DNA from: Candidatus Fermentithermobacillaceae bacterium UBA3951
GTDB taxonomy: Bacteria; Bacillota; Sulfobacillia; Fermentithermobacillales; Fermentithermobacillaceae
NCBI GenBank assembly: GCA_002385465.1
Contig: DGDN01000067.1
Location: 15,334 to 30,588, forward strand
Direction of reading: 5' to 3'
DNA length: 15,255 nt
Position 1 is the stretch's first letter. The number at the start of each line of letters is the position of its first letter. Below, piece after piece: positions 7,588 to 14,507 of this stretch. The translations under genes were made by a program, and so were the position numbers. A model generated the notes under the pieces. The model was not told the origin of the DNA. It worked only from the letters and a program-made list of their open reading frames with translations, and did no database searches.

Positions 7588-7616
7588 TTGTGTTCGCCGT
7601 GTTTGTATGCTATCAT
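7588..7616 (+). promoter_or_regulatory. SigA-type promoter of the tRNA-Val gene, with extended -10
   Basis: TTGTGT at 7588-7593, a 17-base spacer, then TATCAT at 7611-7616 preceded by TG one base before (TGC-TATCAT), an extended -10 element. Transcription should start around 7623, leaving about 13 bases of leader before the mature tRNA. Confidence 0.72.
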
Positions 7617-7635
7617 ATTCTTTGCATCAAACGGT

Positions 7636-7710
7636 GGGGGTTTAGCTCAGCGGGAGAGCGCACGGTTCACATCCGTGAGGCCACTGGTTCAAGCCCAGTA
7701 ACCCCCACCA
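7636..7710 (+). tRNA. tRNA-Val (anticodon CAC)
   Basis: A complete cloverleaf can be drawn. Acceptor GGGGGTT (7636-7642) pairs with AACCCCC (7700-7706). The D arm is GCTC/GAGC. The anticodon arm CACGG/CCGTG has loop TTCACAT, so the anticodon is CAC (7668-7670), reading GUG valine codons. The variable loop is five bases, and the T arm ACTGG/CCAGT has loop TTCAAGC. Discriminator A is followed by an encoded CCA (7708-7710). It stands alone, divergent from the MBL gene and convergent with the GNAT gene. CTTCCTTTTT at 7711-7720 may help to end the transcript, although no separate terminator hairpin is seen. No repeat of its 3' end, as expected for an integrated element, occurs in the window. Confidence 0.97.
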
Positions 7711-7804
7711 CTTCCTTTTTGTGTCATGTGTCCGCCTTTCAGGTATCGACCCCAATACCATCTCGACATGGGCCTTTGTCTCGTCCAGATCGGCCGGCTT
7801 GGCT

Positions 7805-8344
7805 TCAGTCTGCCTTTCGCAGTCTCATGAGAAGGATTGTTCGCGGAGAACCGTCCTCCCACGTGCAGGTTACCCTGCCCTCGGGTTTAAATCCGACCTT
7901 CTCGTAGCAGCGCCTGGCACGTCCGTTGTCTTGATCAACCCTCAGGAAAATCTCTTGTAGTGCCGTTACACTGAAACATGCGTTCACCAAAGTGCTTACC
8001 GCGTCCTCACCAAGCCCGCGGTCCCACAGGTCTTTCTCTCCAATGATAACCCGTATTTCGGCCGTTCCGGTCTTCCACGTTATGTTCAGCACTTCGATCT
8101 CGCCTATCAAGCGCCCACCCAGGAGCTCTATGGCGAAAGTCCTGTGCTGCAATGTTGGGCGCAAGTGCCACTCTCGCGCGTCCTCAACGGTCTCGAACTT
8201 CTTACCTGCCCAACGGACTATGTCCGCATCGTTCTCCCATTCCATAAGCTTCGGAATATCCTCGTCCTCGACCGGGCGCAACCTGATTTTCTCGCCCTCC
8301 AGGACCCGGAGCTTCCCGGTCCTACTCTCTTCACGCAACGACAT
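7805..8344 (-). CDS. GNAT N-acetyltransferase, RimJ/RimL type
   Basis: Acetyl-CoA-dependent N-acetyltransferase of 179 aa from the chosen start. It opens with GEKIRLRPVEDEDIPKLMEW, typical of the RimJ/RimL branch. The acetyl-CoA-binding motif A region is VIIGEKDLWDRGLGEDAV, and the RVDQDNGRARRCYEKVGF segment is the conserved motif B. The acceptor could be a protein N-terminus or a small amine and cannot be deduced. The ATG at 8342-8344 has AGGAAGAGG about 8 bases upstream. The frame continues open to an ATG at 8611, but those 89 extra residues resemble nothing in the family, have no Shine-Dalgarno, and overlap a strong inverted repeat. I read 8345-8619 as untranslated. The ligase gene upstream on the same strand may be co-transcribed. 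Confidence 0.87.
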   Translation of the reverse strand: MSLREESRTGKLRVLEGEKIRLRPVEDEDIPKLMEWENDADIVRWAGKKFETVEDAREWHLRPTLQHRTFAIELLGGRLIGEIEVLNITWKTGTAEIRVIIGEKDLWDRGLGEDAVSTLVNACFSVTALQEIFLRVDQDNGRARRCYEKVGFKPEGRVTCTWEDGSPRTILLMRLRKAD

Positions 8345-8537
8345 CCGATACGCCTCTTCCTGCCTGGTTCTCGCAAATTGATGCTCAACAGGCAGTTTTG
8401 GGGTTTCTACGAGAGGCGTACCATTTCCCTTCCTGAAGGCAGATGTAAATTCGGGCAGTCCTAGAAGTGAGTGACTCCTGCCTCTAAACTGCCTTTCACC
8501 GGCGAATAACGGTAAATCGGGCGATAGCCAAGGCACT

Positions 8538-8605
8538 TCAAGGCGGACATCCCGGGAAGTTAGCCCTTTCTTAACCGGGTCAACGGTCAGAGATGCCCGC
8601 CTTGA
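8538..8605 (-). promoter_or_regulatory. Nested inverted repeat (structured leader candidate) between ligase and GNAT genes
   Basis: Plus-strand TCAAGGCGGACATC (8538-8551) faces GATGCCCGCCTTGA (8592-8605): 13 of 14 positions are complementary and the odd one is wobble-compatible in one RNA strand. Inside it, CCCGG (8551-8555) faces CCGGG (8575-8579), and GTTA (8559-8562) faces TAAC (8571-8574). The whole could fold as one long interrupted hairpin in the minus-strand transcript leading to the GNAT gene. No T-run follows, so it is not a standard terminator. Function unknown. Confidence 0.6.
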
Positions 8606-8619
8606 GACCATTCGACAGG

Positions 8620-9648
8620 CTAAGCTATCTGTTTCACAAACGGAGGCTTTATGAGATGCTCCATCTTATTGCGCCTTAGGGCGCACTCAAGGATCCCGTT
8701 CACGAGGTCTGTGAAGGACCACCCGCCTTTTTCGGCAATCCGCGGGTAGTCAGAATATCGCGGTGCCAACCCAGGTAGGGGGTTTACTTCCATCACGTTT
8801 GGCACCCAGTTCCGGTCGAGCCTCAGGTCCACCCGCGCCAAGTCGCGGCAATCCAAGGCCCTGTACGTTTTCAGAGCGGTGTCCTTGAGCAATGCCTCAA
8901 GTTCCGGGGAGATGGGCGCGGGGCACATGTAGTAGATGTCGTCCGACCAGTCGGTCTTGAACTGCCTGGAGTAAACCCGTGCGCATCCCGCGGGGATCGC
9001 GTCGAAGTTGATCTCCATCACGGGAAAGATGATGGGGTTCTTGTTCCCCAGAATGCCCACGGTGAACTCGCGCCCGGGGAGGTACTCTTCGACCAGGACA
9101 GGCTGGCGATAGAGTGCAATAAGCCTGCGGGCCTCGGCGGTGAGTTCGTGTATGTCCCTGCAATAGGAACTGGACGACACGCCCATACTGGAACCCTCGT
9201 GGGCGGGCTTCACAAAGAGCGGAAACTCGAGTCCTTCCACGCTAATCTCGTCGGGTGACGAAAACACCCTGAACCCCGGTGTCGGGATGCCGTGATAGGC
9301 CAAGACCTTCTTGGCAAGGGGCTTGTCGAGAGTGAGCGCGAGGGTGAGCACTCCTGAACCGGTGTAGGGGATGCCGAGCATCTCCAACATCGACGGAATG
9401 TGGCTTTCTCGAGACTCTCCCCTCAGGCCCTCACACATGTTGAAGACGATGTCCAAACGGTTGGATAGAAGCTTGAGGTACGCGGTGTCGTTTCCTTCGA
9501 TTAACTGCACTTCGTGACCGTGCGCGCGAAGTGCGAGAGCTACTGCCGCTACTGTCGACTCCGAATCCAATTCGGCACCCAGGTCTGGAGGCTCTCCCTC
9601 CTCCGGCGGGGCACCCTTCAGGTTGTACATTACGCCGACAACGGCCAT
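8620..9648 (-). CDS. D-alanine-D-alanine ligase-like ATP-grasp enzyme
   Basis: ATP-grasp ligase of 342 aa. Conserved features include VGVMYNLKG at the N-terminus, NMCEGLRGESRES (70-82), LGIPYTGSGVLTLALTLDK (91-109), the ATP-binding KPAHEGSSMGV (147-157), VEEYLPGREFTVG (186-198) and the metal-binding EVNPLPGL (287-294). The CEG-x-x-GESRE block replaces the HGxxGEDG block of canonical Ddl. The protein therefore belongs to a Ddl-like branch whose product may not be D-Ala-D-Ala. The start was chosen at ATG 9646-9648 because family members begin right before this strand; GTG at 9655-9657 would add three residues and sits only 3 bases after GGGGG. The promoter is at 9689-9717. The protein is cytoplasmic. 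A role in peptidoglycan or dipeptide ligation is inferred from the family only. Confidence 0.87.
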   Translation of the reverse strand: MAVVGVMYNLKGAPPEEGEPPDLGAELDSESTVAAVALALRAHGHEVQLIEGNDTAYLKLLSNRLDIVFNMCEGLRGESRESHIPSMLEMLGIPYTGSGVLTLALTLDKPLAKKVLAYHGIPTPGFRVFSSPDEISVEGLEFPLFVKPAHEGSSMGVSSSSYCRDIHELTAEARRLIALYRQPVLVEEYLPGREFTVGILGNKNPIIFPVMEINFDAIPAGCARVYSRQFKTDWSDDIYYMCPAPISPELEALLKDTALKTYRALDCRDLARVDLRLDRNWVPNVMEVNPLPGLAPRYSDYPRIAEKGGWSFTDLVNGILECALRRNKMEHLIKPPFVKQIA

Positions 9649-9688
9649 CCCAACCACTTTCCCCCTTCATAGGGCTTTGTCGCAGTGA

Positions 9689-9717
9689 ATTATTGCACGG
9701 AGGCAAAACACCGTCAA
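9689..9717 (-). promoter_or_regulatory. SigA-type promoter of the Ddl-like gene
   Basis: On the minus strand TTGACG (9717-9712), a 17-base spacer and AATAAT (9694-9689), five of six matches in each box. Transcription would start near 9682, about 34 bases before the chosen ATG. Confidence 0.78.
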
Positions 9718-9777
9718 TCGAATTCCGAGACCCACGCGCCCGCGCTAAGGTGCCGAAACCGCATTTTATGTATGTCG

Positions 9778-9813
9778 CCGGGAGGGCATGCGGATAAAAT
9801 GCTGGACTCCCGG
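9778..9813. repeat. Inverted repeat / hairpin 1 in the ligase-lonA gap
   Basis: CCGGGAG (9778-9784) is perfectly complementary to CTCCCGG (9807-9813). Inside, GCAT (9786-9789) pairs with ATGC (9799-9802). No T-run flanks it on either strand. Function unknown. Confidence 0.6.
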
Positions 9814-9818
9814 ACGCT

Positions 9819-9927
9819 ATCTAGCAAGAATTACCATGCTGTCAGTTGTCAACATGCATTTTCTCCTACTGAGGATGCCTCATCTGGCAAGAACTGCTAG
9901 ATGGATGCAGTCTATCCAGCAGGAAAA
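9819..9927 (+). repeat. Three copies of a degenerate 14-base motif
   Basis: ATCTAGCAAGAATT (9819-9832), ATCTGGCAAGAACT (9882-9895) and ATCCAGCAGGAAAA (9914-9927) are spaced 63 and 32 bases apart, about two and one units of 32. The first two agree at 12 of 14 positions. The third overlaps hairpin 2. Confidence 0.45.
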
Positions 9928-9938
9928 GCCAGATAGAC
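9910..9938. repeat. Inverted repeat / hairpin 2 in the ligase-lonA gap
   Basis: GTCTATC (9910-9916) is perfectly complementary to GATAGAC (9932-9938), with two mismatches and a further GC pair above and loop AGGAAAA. It lies three bases from hairpin 3. Confidence 0.6.
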
Positions 9939-9941
9939 ATA

Positions 9942-9975
9942 GAGCCTGGATAGTCTTCACGGACTAACCAGGCTC
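9942..9975 (-). terminator. Strong hairpin, probable transcript end for lonA
   Basis: GAGCCTGG-A-TAGTC (9942-9955) and GACTA-A-CCAGGCTC (9962-9975) form 13 pairs with one A-A mismatch around a six-base loop. It is the first strong hairpin downstream of lonA on the minus strand, 172 bases after the stop codon. Only a mixed tail (TATGTCTATC) follows on that strand; on the plus strand TCAGTTTTC follows. No plus-strand gene precedes it, so I assign it to lonA. It may instead protect the 3' end rather than terminate. Confidence 0.5.
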
Positions 9976-10002
9976 TCAGTTTTCAGGTTGGGCTAGTAAA
10001 GT

Positions 10003-10157
10003 CAGTTACGTCCAATCACTGCCAGTTACCCAGTTACGAACAATCACGGCTAGTTACGGTAATCACAGCCGGTTACGGTCAATCACTGCTGGTTGCGGCT
10101 AGCTAGAGCAATCACTGCCACCTGCAACCAGCTACTGCTAGGTACGGCTAGTGAAGG
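10003..10157. repeat. Array of alternating 10-base modules behind lonA
   Basis: The segment parses into consecutive modules of about ten bases that alternate between type A (consensus yAGTTACGGt) and type B (CAATCACtGC). Type A occurs at 10003, 10023, 10031, 10051, 10070 and 10090, with weaker forms at 10129, 10139 and 10149. Type B occurs at 10013, 10041, 10061, 10080 and 10109. Most modules are exactly ten bases, so an A+B pair makes a 20-base unit. The last modules reach the lonA stop codon (10148-10150) and run into its final codons. No gene lies here. It is too degenerate for CRISPR and lacks unique spacers. Confidence 0.72.
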
Positions 10158-12544
10158 TCACTGACGGCTTGCGGCTGTTCAGGGCACTTATCGGCCACCA
10201 CGGGCAGCCCGACCAGTTCGTCCGGCTCATCCTTCACGAGGGCGATGCCCAGCACTTCATCCATATGGCTCACGAAGGTCACGCTTATTTCGTCGCGGAT
10301 GTTGGGCGGCACTTCCTCCAGGTCCTTGCGGTTCTCCTGAGGAAGTATGACGGTCGTGATGCCGGCCCTGTGAGCGGCCAGGACTTTCTCCTTCACCCCG
10401 CCTATAGGCAGCACCCGGCCTCTCAGCGTAACCTCGCCCGTCATGGCGACGTCGTGTCTCACCGGACGATTGGTGAGGGCGGAGGCCATGGCGCAGGCCA
10501 TCGTGATGCCCGCCGACGGTCCGTCCTTGGGGATGGAACCTTCGGGCACGTGGATGTGGATGTCCACGTTCTCGTAGAAGTCCTCGCTCAGCCCTAGGTC
10601 GAGGGCTCTCGAACGGAGGTAGCTCAAGCCCGCGTAGGCCGACTCTTTCATGACGTCTCCCATCTGGCCCGTAAGGGTGAGCTTGCCCTTGCCCTTCACC
10701 ACGCTTACTTCCACTGAGAGGATATCCCCTCCAACGTCGGTGACCGAGAGGGCAGTCGCCACACCAACCTGGTTCTCTTTCTCGGCTTGGCCGTAGTGGA
10801 ACCGGGGGATTCCAAGGTACTTGGCCATGTTCTTAGGCGTGATACGCACGCGCTTCCGCTTGCCCGAAACCAGGTCCTTCGCAGTCTTCCTGCATATGGT
10901 GGCGATCTGCCGCTCCAGGTTCCTGACGCCTGCTTCACGAGTGTAAGACCTGACTATCTCGCGCAGCGCGTCCTTGCCTATGGTCAGGTGAGACGACTTG
11001 AGCCCGTGTTCCCTGAGCCCTTTGGGAAGAAGGAACTGGACCCCTATCTGCGTCTTTTCTTCTTCGGTATATCCCGGGATAGTGATGACTTCCATACGGT
11101 CAAGAAGCGGCCTCGGGATCGTGTGGCTCGAGTTCGCCGTGGTTATGAACATGACCCGCGAAAGGTCAAACGGTACTTCGAGGTAGTGATCGCTGAAGGT
11201 ATGGTTTTGCTCCGGATCCAGCACCTCAAGAAGGGCCGCGGCTGGGTCGCCCCGGAAATCGGAGGCGAGTTTATCTATCTCGTCCATGAGAAACACGGGG
11301 TTTCTCGAACCTGCGTTCCTCATGCCCTGTATAATCCGCCCCGGCAGGGCTCCGATGTAAGTCCGTCTGTGGCCTCGTATCTCGGCCTCGTCTCTCACAC
11401 CGCCTAGGGAGATCCTTACGAATTTCCGGTTGAGCGCTCGTGCGATGGACTTTGCCAGAGAAGTCTTCCCCACTCCCGGCGGGCCGACGAAGCACAAGAT
11501 AGGGCCTCGGGGCTTGTCGACGAGCTTTCTTATGGCCAGATACTCAAGGATGCGCTCTTTGACCTCCTGAAGCCCGTAATGGTCCTCGTCCAAGATCTTC
11601 TGGGCCGACCGGACGTCGATGGTATCGTCTGTAACGACGTTCCAGGGAAGCGAAACCATCCACTCGAGGTACGTCCGGACCACAACGGCTTCGGCCGACG
11701 ACTGGGGCATCTTCTCAAGCCGGTCAACCTCTCTCAGGGCCCTTTCCTTTGCCTCTCCCGATAGCCCGGCCTTCTCGATCTTCTTACGGAATTCGTCGGC
11801 CTCGCTCACGGTTTCGTCCCGGTCGCCGAGCTCCTTCTGGATCGCCTTCATCTGCTCCCTGAGCCAATACTCCCTTTGGCTCCTCTCGATCTGGTCCCTG
11901 ACGCGCCTGTTTATGCGCTTCTCGAGGCCTACCATCTCTATCTCTTTCGTAAGGAGAGATACCAACTTGCTGACCCGGTCCTTAATCGGGACCGTCTCGA
12001 GTATCTCCTGTTTCTCAGCAAGGCTGAGGGGGATGTGGCTGGCAATGGAATCGCAAAGCTGGCCGGGGTCTGAGAGCGTCGCTATGGAAATGAGGGTTTC
12101 GGCGCCTACTTTCTTGGTCACGCGCACATATTCCTCATATTGCTCGGTGAGTGTCCTGACGGTCACCTTTGCTTCGGCTAGAGACAAGGGCTCTTCAGGG
12201 AGGGTAGTCGCGCTCACGACGTACCCGGGCGAGGTCACCAAGTACGAGTTCACCTTGATGCGGGCCACGCCTTCGATCACAATCCTGTAGTGCCCCTGAG
12301 AGGTCCTCTCGATTTCCTTTATTACTCCAAGCGTCCCAACTTCGGAGATGTTCTCGGGAAGCGGGTCGACAATATCGTTATCTTTCTGAGCGCACATGGC
12401 GATTCGCATATCTCCGGACTGCGCCATCTCTACCGCTTTTACCGATCTGGTGCGGCCAACCTCCAAGGCAGTTGTAGTGCCCGGAAACACCAGGATATTC
12501 CTAAGGGGTAGGAGCGGGTAGGACTTGTTGTCTGTCTTGACCAT
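10148..12544 (-). CDS. lon: ATP-dependent protease LonA
   Basis: Cytoplasmic AAA+ serine protease that degrades misfolded and regulatory proteins, working as a hexamer. From the chosen start it has 798 aa, the usual Lon length. Domains: N-terminal substrate-binding LON domain (about 9-205, opening YPLLPLRNILVFPG); helical linker (to about 330); AAA+ module with Walker A GPPGVGKTS (Lys360) and Walker B VFLMDEIDK (Asp421, Glu422); and the C-terminal protease domain with the dyad Ser677 (KDGPSAGIT) and Lys720 (GGVKEKVL), 43 residues apart as in E. coli Lon. The start ATG at 12542-12544 follows GGGAGGTG (GGAGG 13 bases away). The open frame continues 21 codons upstream without a better site. The gene lies 195 bases downstream of lonB on the same strand. 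Its stop codon lies inside the decamer array. Confidence 0.97.
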   Translation of the reverse strand: MVKTDNKSYPLLPLRNILVFPGTTTALEVGRTRSVKAVEMAQSGDMRIAMCAQKDNDIVDPLPENISEVGTLGVIKEIERTSQGHYRIVIEGVARIKVNSYLVTSPGYVVSATTLPEEPLSLAEAKVTVRTLTEQYEEYVRVTKKVGAETLISIATLSDPGQLCDSIASHIPLSLAEKQEILETVPIKDRVSKLVSLLTKEIEMVGLEKRINRRVRDQIERSQREYWLREQMKAIQKELGDRDETVSEADEFRKKIEKAGLSGEAKERALREVDRLEKMPQSSAEAVVVRTYLEWMVSLPWNVVTDDTIDVRSAQKILDEDHYGLQEVKERILEYLAIRKLVDKPRGPILCFVGPPGVGKTSLAKSIARALNRKFVRISLGGVRDEAEIRGHRRTYIGALPGRIIQGMRNAGSRNPVFLMDEIDKLASDFRGDPAAALLEVLDPEQNHTFSDHYLEVPFDLSRVMFITTANSSHTIPRPLLDRMEVITIPGYTEEEKTQIGVQFLLPKGLREHGLKSSHLTIGKDALREIVRSYTREAGVRNLERQIATICRKTAKDLVSGKRKRVRITPKNMAKYLGIPRFHYGQAEKENQVGVATALSVTDVGGDILSVEVSVVKGKGKLTLTGQMGDVMKESAYAGLSYLRSRALDLGLSEDFYENVDIHIHVPEGSIPKDGPSAGITMACAMASALTNRPVRHDVAMTGEVTLRGRVLPIGGVKEKVLAAHRAGITTVILPQENRKDLEEVPPNIRDEISVTFVSHMDEVLGIALVKDEPDELVGLPVVADKCPEQPQAVSDLH

Positions 12545-12621
12545 ATCCGTAGCTGCACCTCCCGCATTCTCCTCGTGAGTTCTCAGCCACATCATATTAG
12601 CCCGCAAAGCGGAAGTGACAT

Positions 12622-12657
12622 GGCGTGGAGAACGCGAGAGATATATTCTCGAACGCC
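12622..12657 (-). promoter_or_regulatory. Imperfect palindrome in the lonB-lonA gap
   Basis: GGCGT (12622-12626) faces ACGCC (12653-12657), and inside them CGAGA (12635-12639) faces TCTCG (12647-12651) around an AT-rich centre (GATATAT). It sits about 80-110 bases upstream of the lonA ATG, a plausible operator or leader position. It is neither a CIRCE element (TTAGCACTC/GAGTGCTAA) nor a CtsR heptamer pair. No confident promoter boxes are seen in this 195-base gap. Confidence 0.45.
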
Positions 12658-12739
12658 AAACACAAGTCCTTCACTCTGAGGATGGGAAGCTCTGGACAAG
12701 CAGGAATGATACTGTGAGTTTATTGGCGTCTTATGGGCT

Positions 12740-14347
12740 CTAAACCATCCCGTCCAAGACTTCCTCCAGTCGGTCTACGGGTATCACCTGGAGCGGCAGG
12801 AGCGAGTACCTGTCCTGCCAGTTGGCCTTTGGGATGAACGCGCGCTCCAGCCCGGCTTCCTTGGCCGCCTCAAGCTTCTGGTCTACGCCTCCTACCGCTC
12901 TCACTTCGCCCCTTATTGAAACCTCCCCGGTGAAAGCCGTCCTGGGGTCAAGAGGGGTCTTCGTGATCGCAGAATACACGCCGGCGGCTATGGCGAGACC
13001 TGCAGAAGGACCGTCAACAGGGGTGCCGCCGGGGAAATTTACGTGGATATCCCAGGCGTAAGGGCGTATCGCCGCGACCGACGTAAGGGCCGTCCGGACA
13101 TTCTCAACCGAAGACATGATCATGCTTTTCCTGCGCAGGATATGGGTCCCTTTGCCCATTTCCTCCTGCTCGATTACCCCTGTGATTATAACCTCTCCCC
13201 GCCTGTCTACTACCTCCTGCACAACCTGGCACTCGATGTCGATCACGCACGCCATACCGGGGCCGTATACGGCGAGACCAAGCGCTGCACCGACGGTTGG
13301 CTCCGAGTGAATGCGGGGTGAGGGACGAGGGCTGTGGTGGCCCTGGGCTATGATCCATTCAATGTCCTCGAGTTCGATGGCCTTGCGCCCATCTACGGTG
13401 ATGAGCCCGGATGCCATTTGGACCAGGTTCACGGCATCGCGGCCGTTATCGGCGTACCTCTTGATCATGAGAACCGCCCTGGGATCTATATGGACACCTG
13501 CTTTTCGGGCTGCGCCTTCCGCGATACGACCTATTTCCTCGGGAGATAAGGCCCTGAAAAACACCTCCAGGCACCTGGACCTAAGAGCCGGCGATATATC
13601 CTCGGGGAGCCTCGTGGTGGCCCCGACCAGGCGGAAATCGGCGGGCAACCCGTTCTGGAAGATGTCGTGGATGTGTTCGGGGATGTTGGGGTCTTCCTGG
13701 GAGTAATACGCGCTCTCAAGGAAGACCTTCCTGTCCTCAAGGACTTTAAGGAGCTTGTTCATCTGTACGGGATGCAGTTCGCCGATTTCATCCAAGAACA
13801 GAATGCCGCCGTGGGCTTTGGTCACGGCTCCGGGTTTAGGCTGAGGGATCCCGGCCATCCCCATGGCTCCTGCCCCCTGGTAGATGGGGTCATGCACCGA
13901 ACCGATCAAAGGATCGGCTATCCCGCGTTCATCGAACCGTGCAATAGTGGCATCCACCTCAATGAACTTGGCGTCACCGGCGAAGGGAGACTGAGGATTA
14001 CGTTTGGCCTCTTCGAGCACCAACCTTGCAGCCGCGGTCTTCCCCACTCCGGGCGGGCCGTATATGATGACGTGCTGAGGGTTGGGGCCGCACAAGGCTG
14101 CTCTCAGGGCCTTTATCCCGTCGTCTTGCCCGATGACTTCCTCCAAAGTTGACGGCCGCGTCTTTTCACTGAGGGGCTCGGTAAGACGGACCCCCCTAAG
14201 CTGCTTAAGGCGCTCCAGCTCTTTCTTGGATTCGCGGCTCACTGCCATCTTCTGGCTCTCCTGAGACCTCAGGAGATTCCAGAAATAGAGCCCCATCACT
14301 ACGGTGAGAAATAGCTGCAGGTAAATGAGTACGCCCGAGTTCAGCAT
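12740..14347 (-). CDS. lonB: ATP-dependent protease LonB (membrane-anchored, Bacillus type)
   Basis: AAA+ serine protease of 535 aa from the chosen start, close to the roughly 550 aa of B. subtilis LonB, a forespore-linked paralogue of LonA. It lacks the LonA N-terminal domain. One transmembrane segment (about residues 3-25) anchors it to the membrane and is followed by a charged stretch. The AAA+ domain starts near residue 60, with Walker A GPPGVGKT (97-104) and Walker B GGILFLDEIGE (Asp186, Glu187). The protease dyad is Ser448 (VDGPSAG) and Lys491 (GGVDQKLEA), 43 apart. ATG 14345-14347 has AAGGGG eight bases upstream; GTG at 14375-14377 has no such site. Behind the clpX terminator the only promoter hint is CATAAT at 14410-14405 (minus), with a poor -35. 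Whether this organism sporulates cannot be judged here. Confidence 0.95.
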   Translation of the reverse strand: MLNSGVLIYLQLFLTVVMGLYFWNLLRSQESQKMAVSRESKKELERLKQLRGVRLTEPLSEKTRPSTLEEVIGQDDGIKALRAALCGPNPQHVIIYGPPGVGKTAAARLVLEEAKRNPQSPFAGDAKFIEVDATIARFDERGIADPLIGSVHDPIYQGAGAMGMAGIPQPKPGAVTKAHGGILFLDEIGELHPVQMNKLLKVLEDRKVFLESAYYSQEDPNIPEHIHDIFQNGLPADFRLVGATTRLPEDISPALRSRCLEVFFRALSPEEIGRIAEGAARKAGVHIDPRAVLMIKRYADNGRDAVNLVQMASGLITVDGRKAIELEDIEWIIAQGHHSPRPSPRIHSEPTVGAALGLAVYGPGMACVIDIECQVVQEVVDRRGEVIITGVIEQEEMGKGTHILRRKSMIMSSVENVRTALTSVAAIRPYAWDIHVNFPGGTPVDGPSAGLAIAAGVYSAITKTPLDPRTAFTGEVSIRGEVRAVGGVDQKLEAAKEAGLERAFIPKANWQDRYSLLPLQVIPVDRLEEVLDGMV

Positions 14348-14468
14348 CGCCACAACCCCTTGCTCTATACGCTTCACAGGCTATGTTCTGCCTATCGGGA
14401 TGGGATTATGAGGATACGGGAACCGGCGTGCGAGAAGATGTACTCGGCTCCAAGGGGGGAAAGTAAAG

Positions 14469-14492
14469 AAGCCTCCCCAAGAGGGGAGGCTT
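14469..14492 (-). terminator. Intrinsic terminator of clpX
   Basis: AAGCCTCCCC (14469-14478), a four-base loop, and GGGGAGGCTT (14483-14492) form ten perfect pairs. On the minus strand, TTCTTTACTTT follows. It lies 15 bases after the clpX stop codon and separates clpX from lonB. Confidence 0.85.
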
Positions 14493-14507
14493 TCGAACTC
14501 CTTCTTC

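Noticed and set aside
7636..7804. tRNA-linked integration site (att) of a mobile element
   Set aside because: No integrase gene and no second copy of the tRNA 3' end were found in the window.
8557..8583. Minus-strand promoter TTGACC ... TAACTT for the GNAT gene
   Set aside because: The spacer is only 15 bases and the -10 is poor; the bases are better explained as part of the nested inverted repeat.
8345..8611. 89-residue N-terminal extension of the GNAT protein from ATG 8611
   Set aside because: It has no Shine-Dalgarno, does not resemble the family, and covers a strong inverted repeat. ATG 8344 has a usable site and the expected domain start. Proteomics could still overturn this.
9531..9900. 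Short open frames (about 70-90 aa) on the plus strand over the ligase start and intergenic repeats
   Set aside because: They overlap the ligase gene, its promoter and hairpins, lack ribosome binding sites and have no recognisable domain.
10003..10157. CRISPR array
   Set aside because: Units are about 10 bases and degenerate, there are no unique spacers of constant length, and no cas gene is in the window.
10787..11407. 206-aa open frame opposite lonA
   Set aside because: It is antisense to the AAA+ module of lonA, whose motifs are unambiguous; open antisense frames are common in GC-rich genes.
12608..12739. CIRCE or CtsR heat-shock operator before lonA
   Set aside because: Neither TTAGCACTC/GAGTGCTAA nor a paired GGTCAAA heptamer is present in the gap; only an unrelated palindrome is seen.
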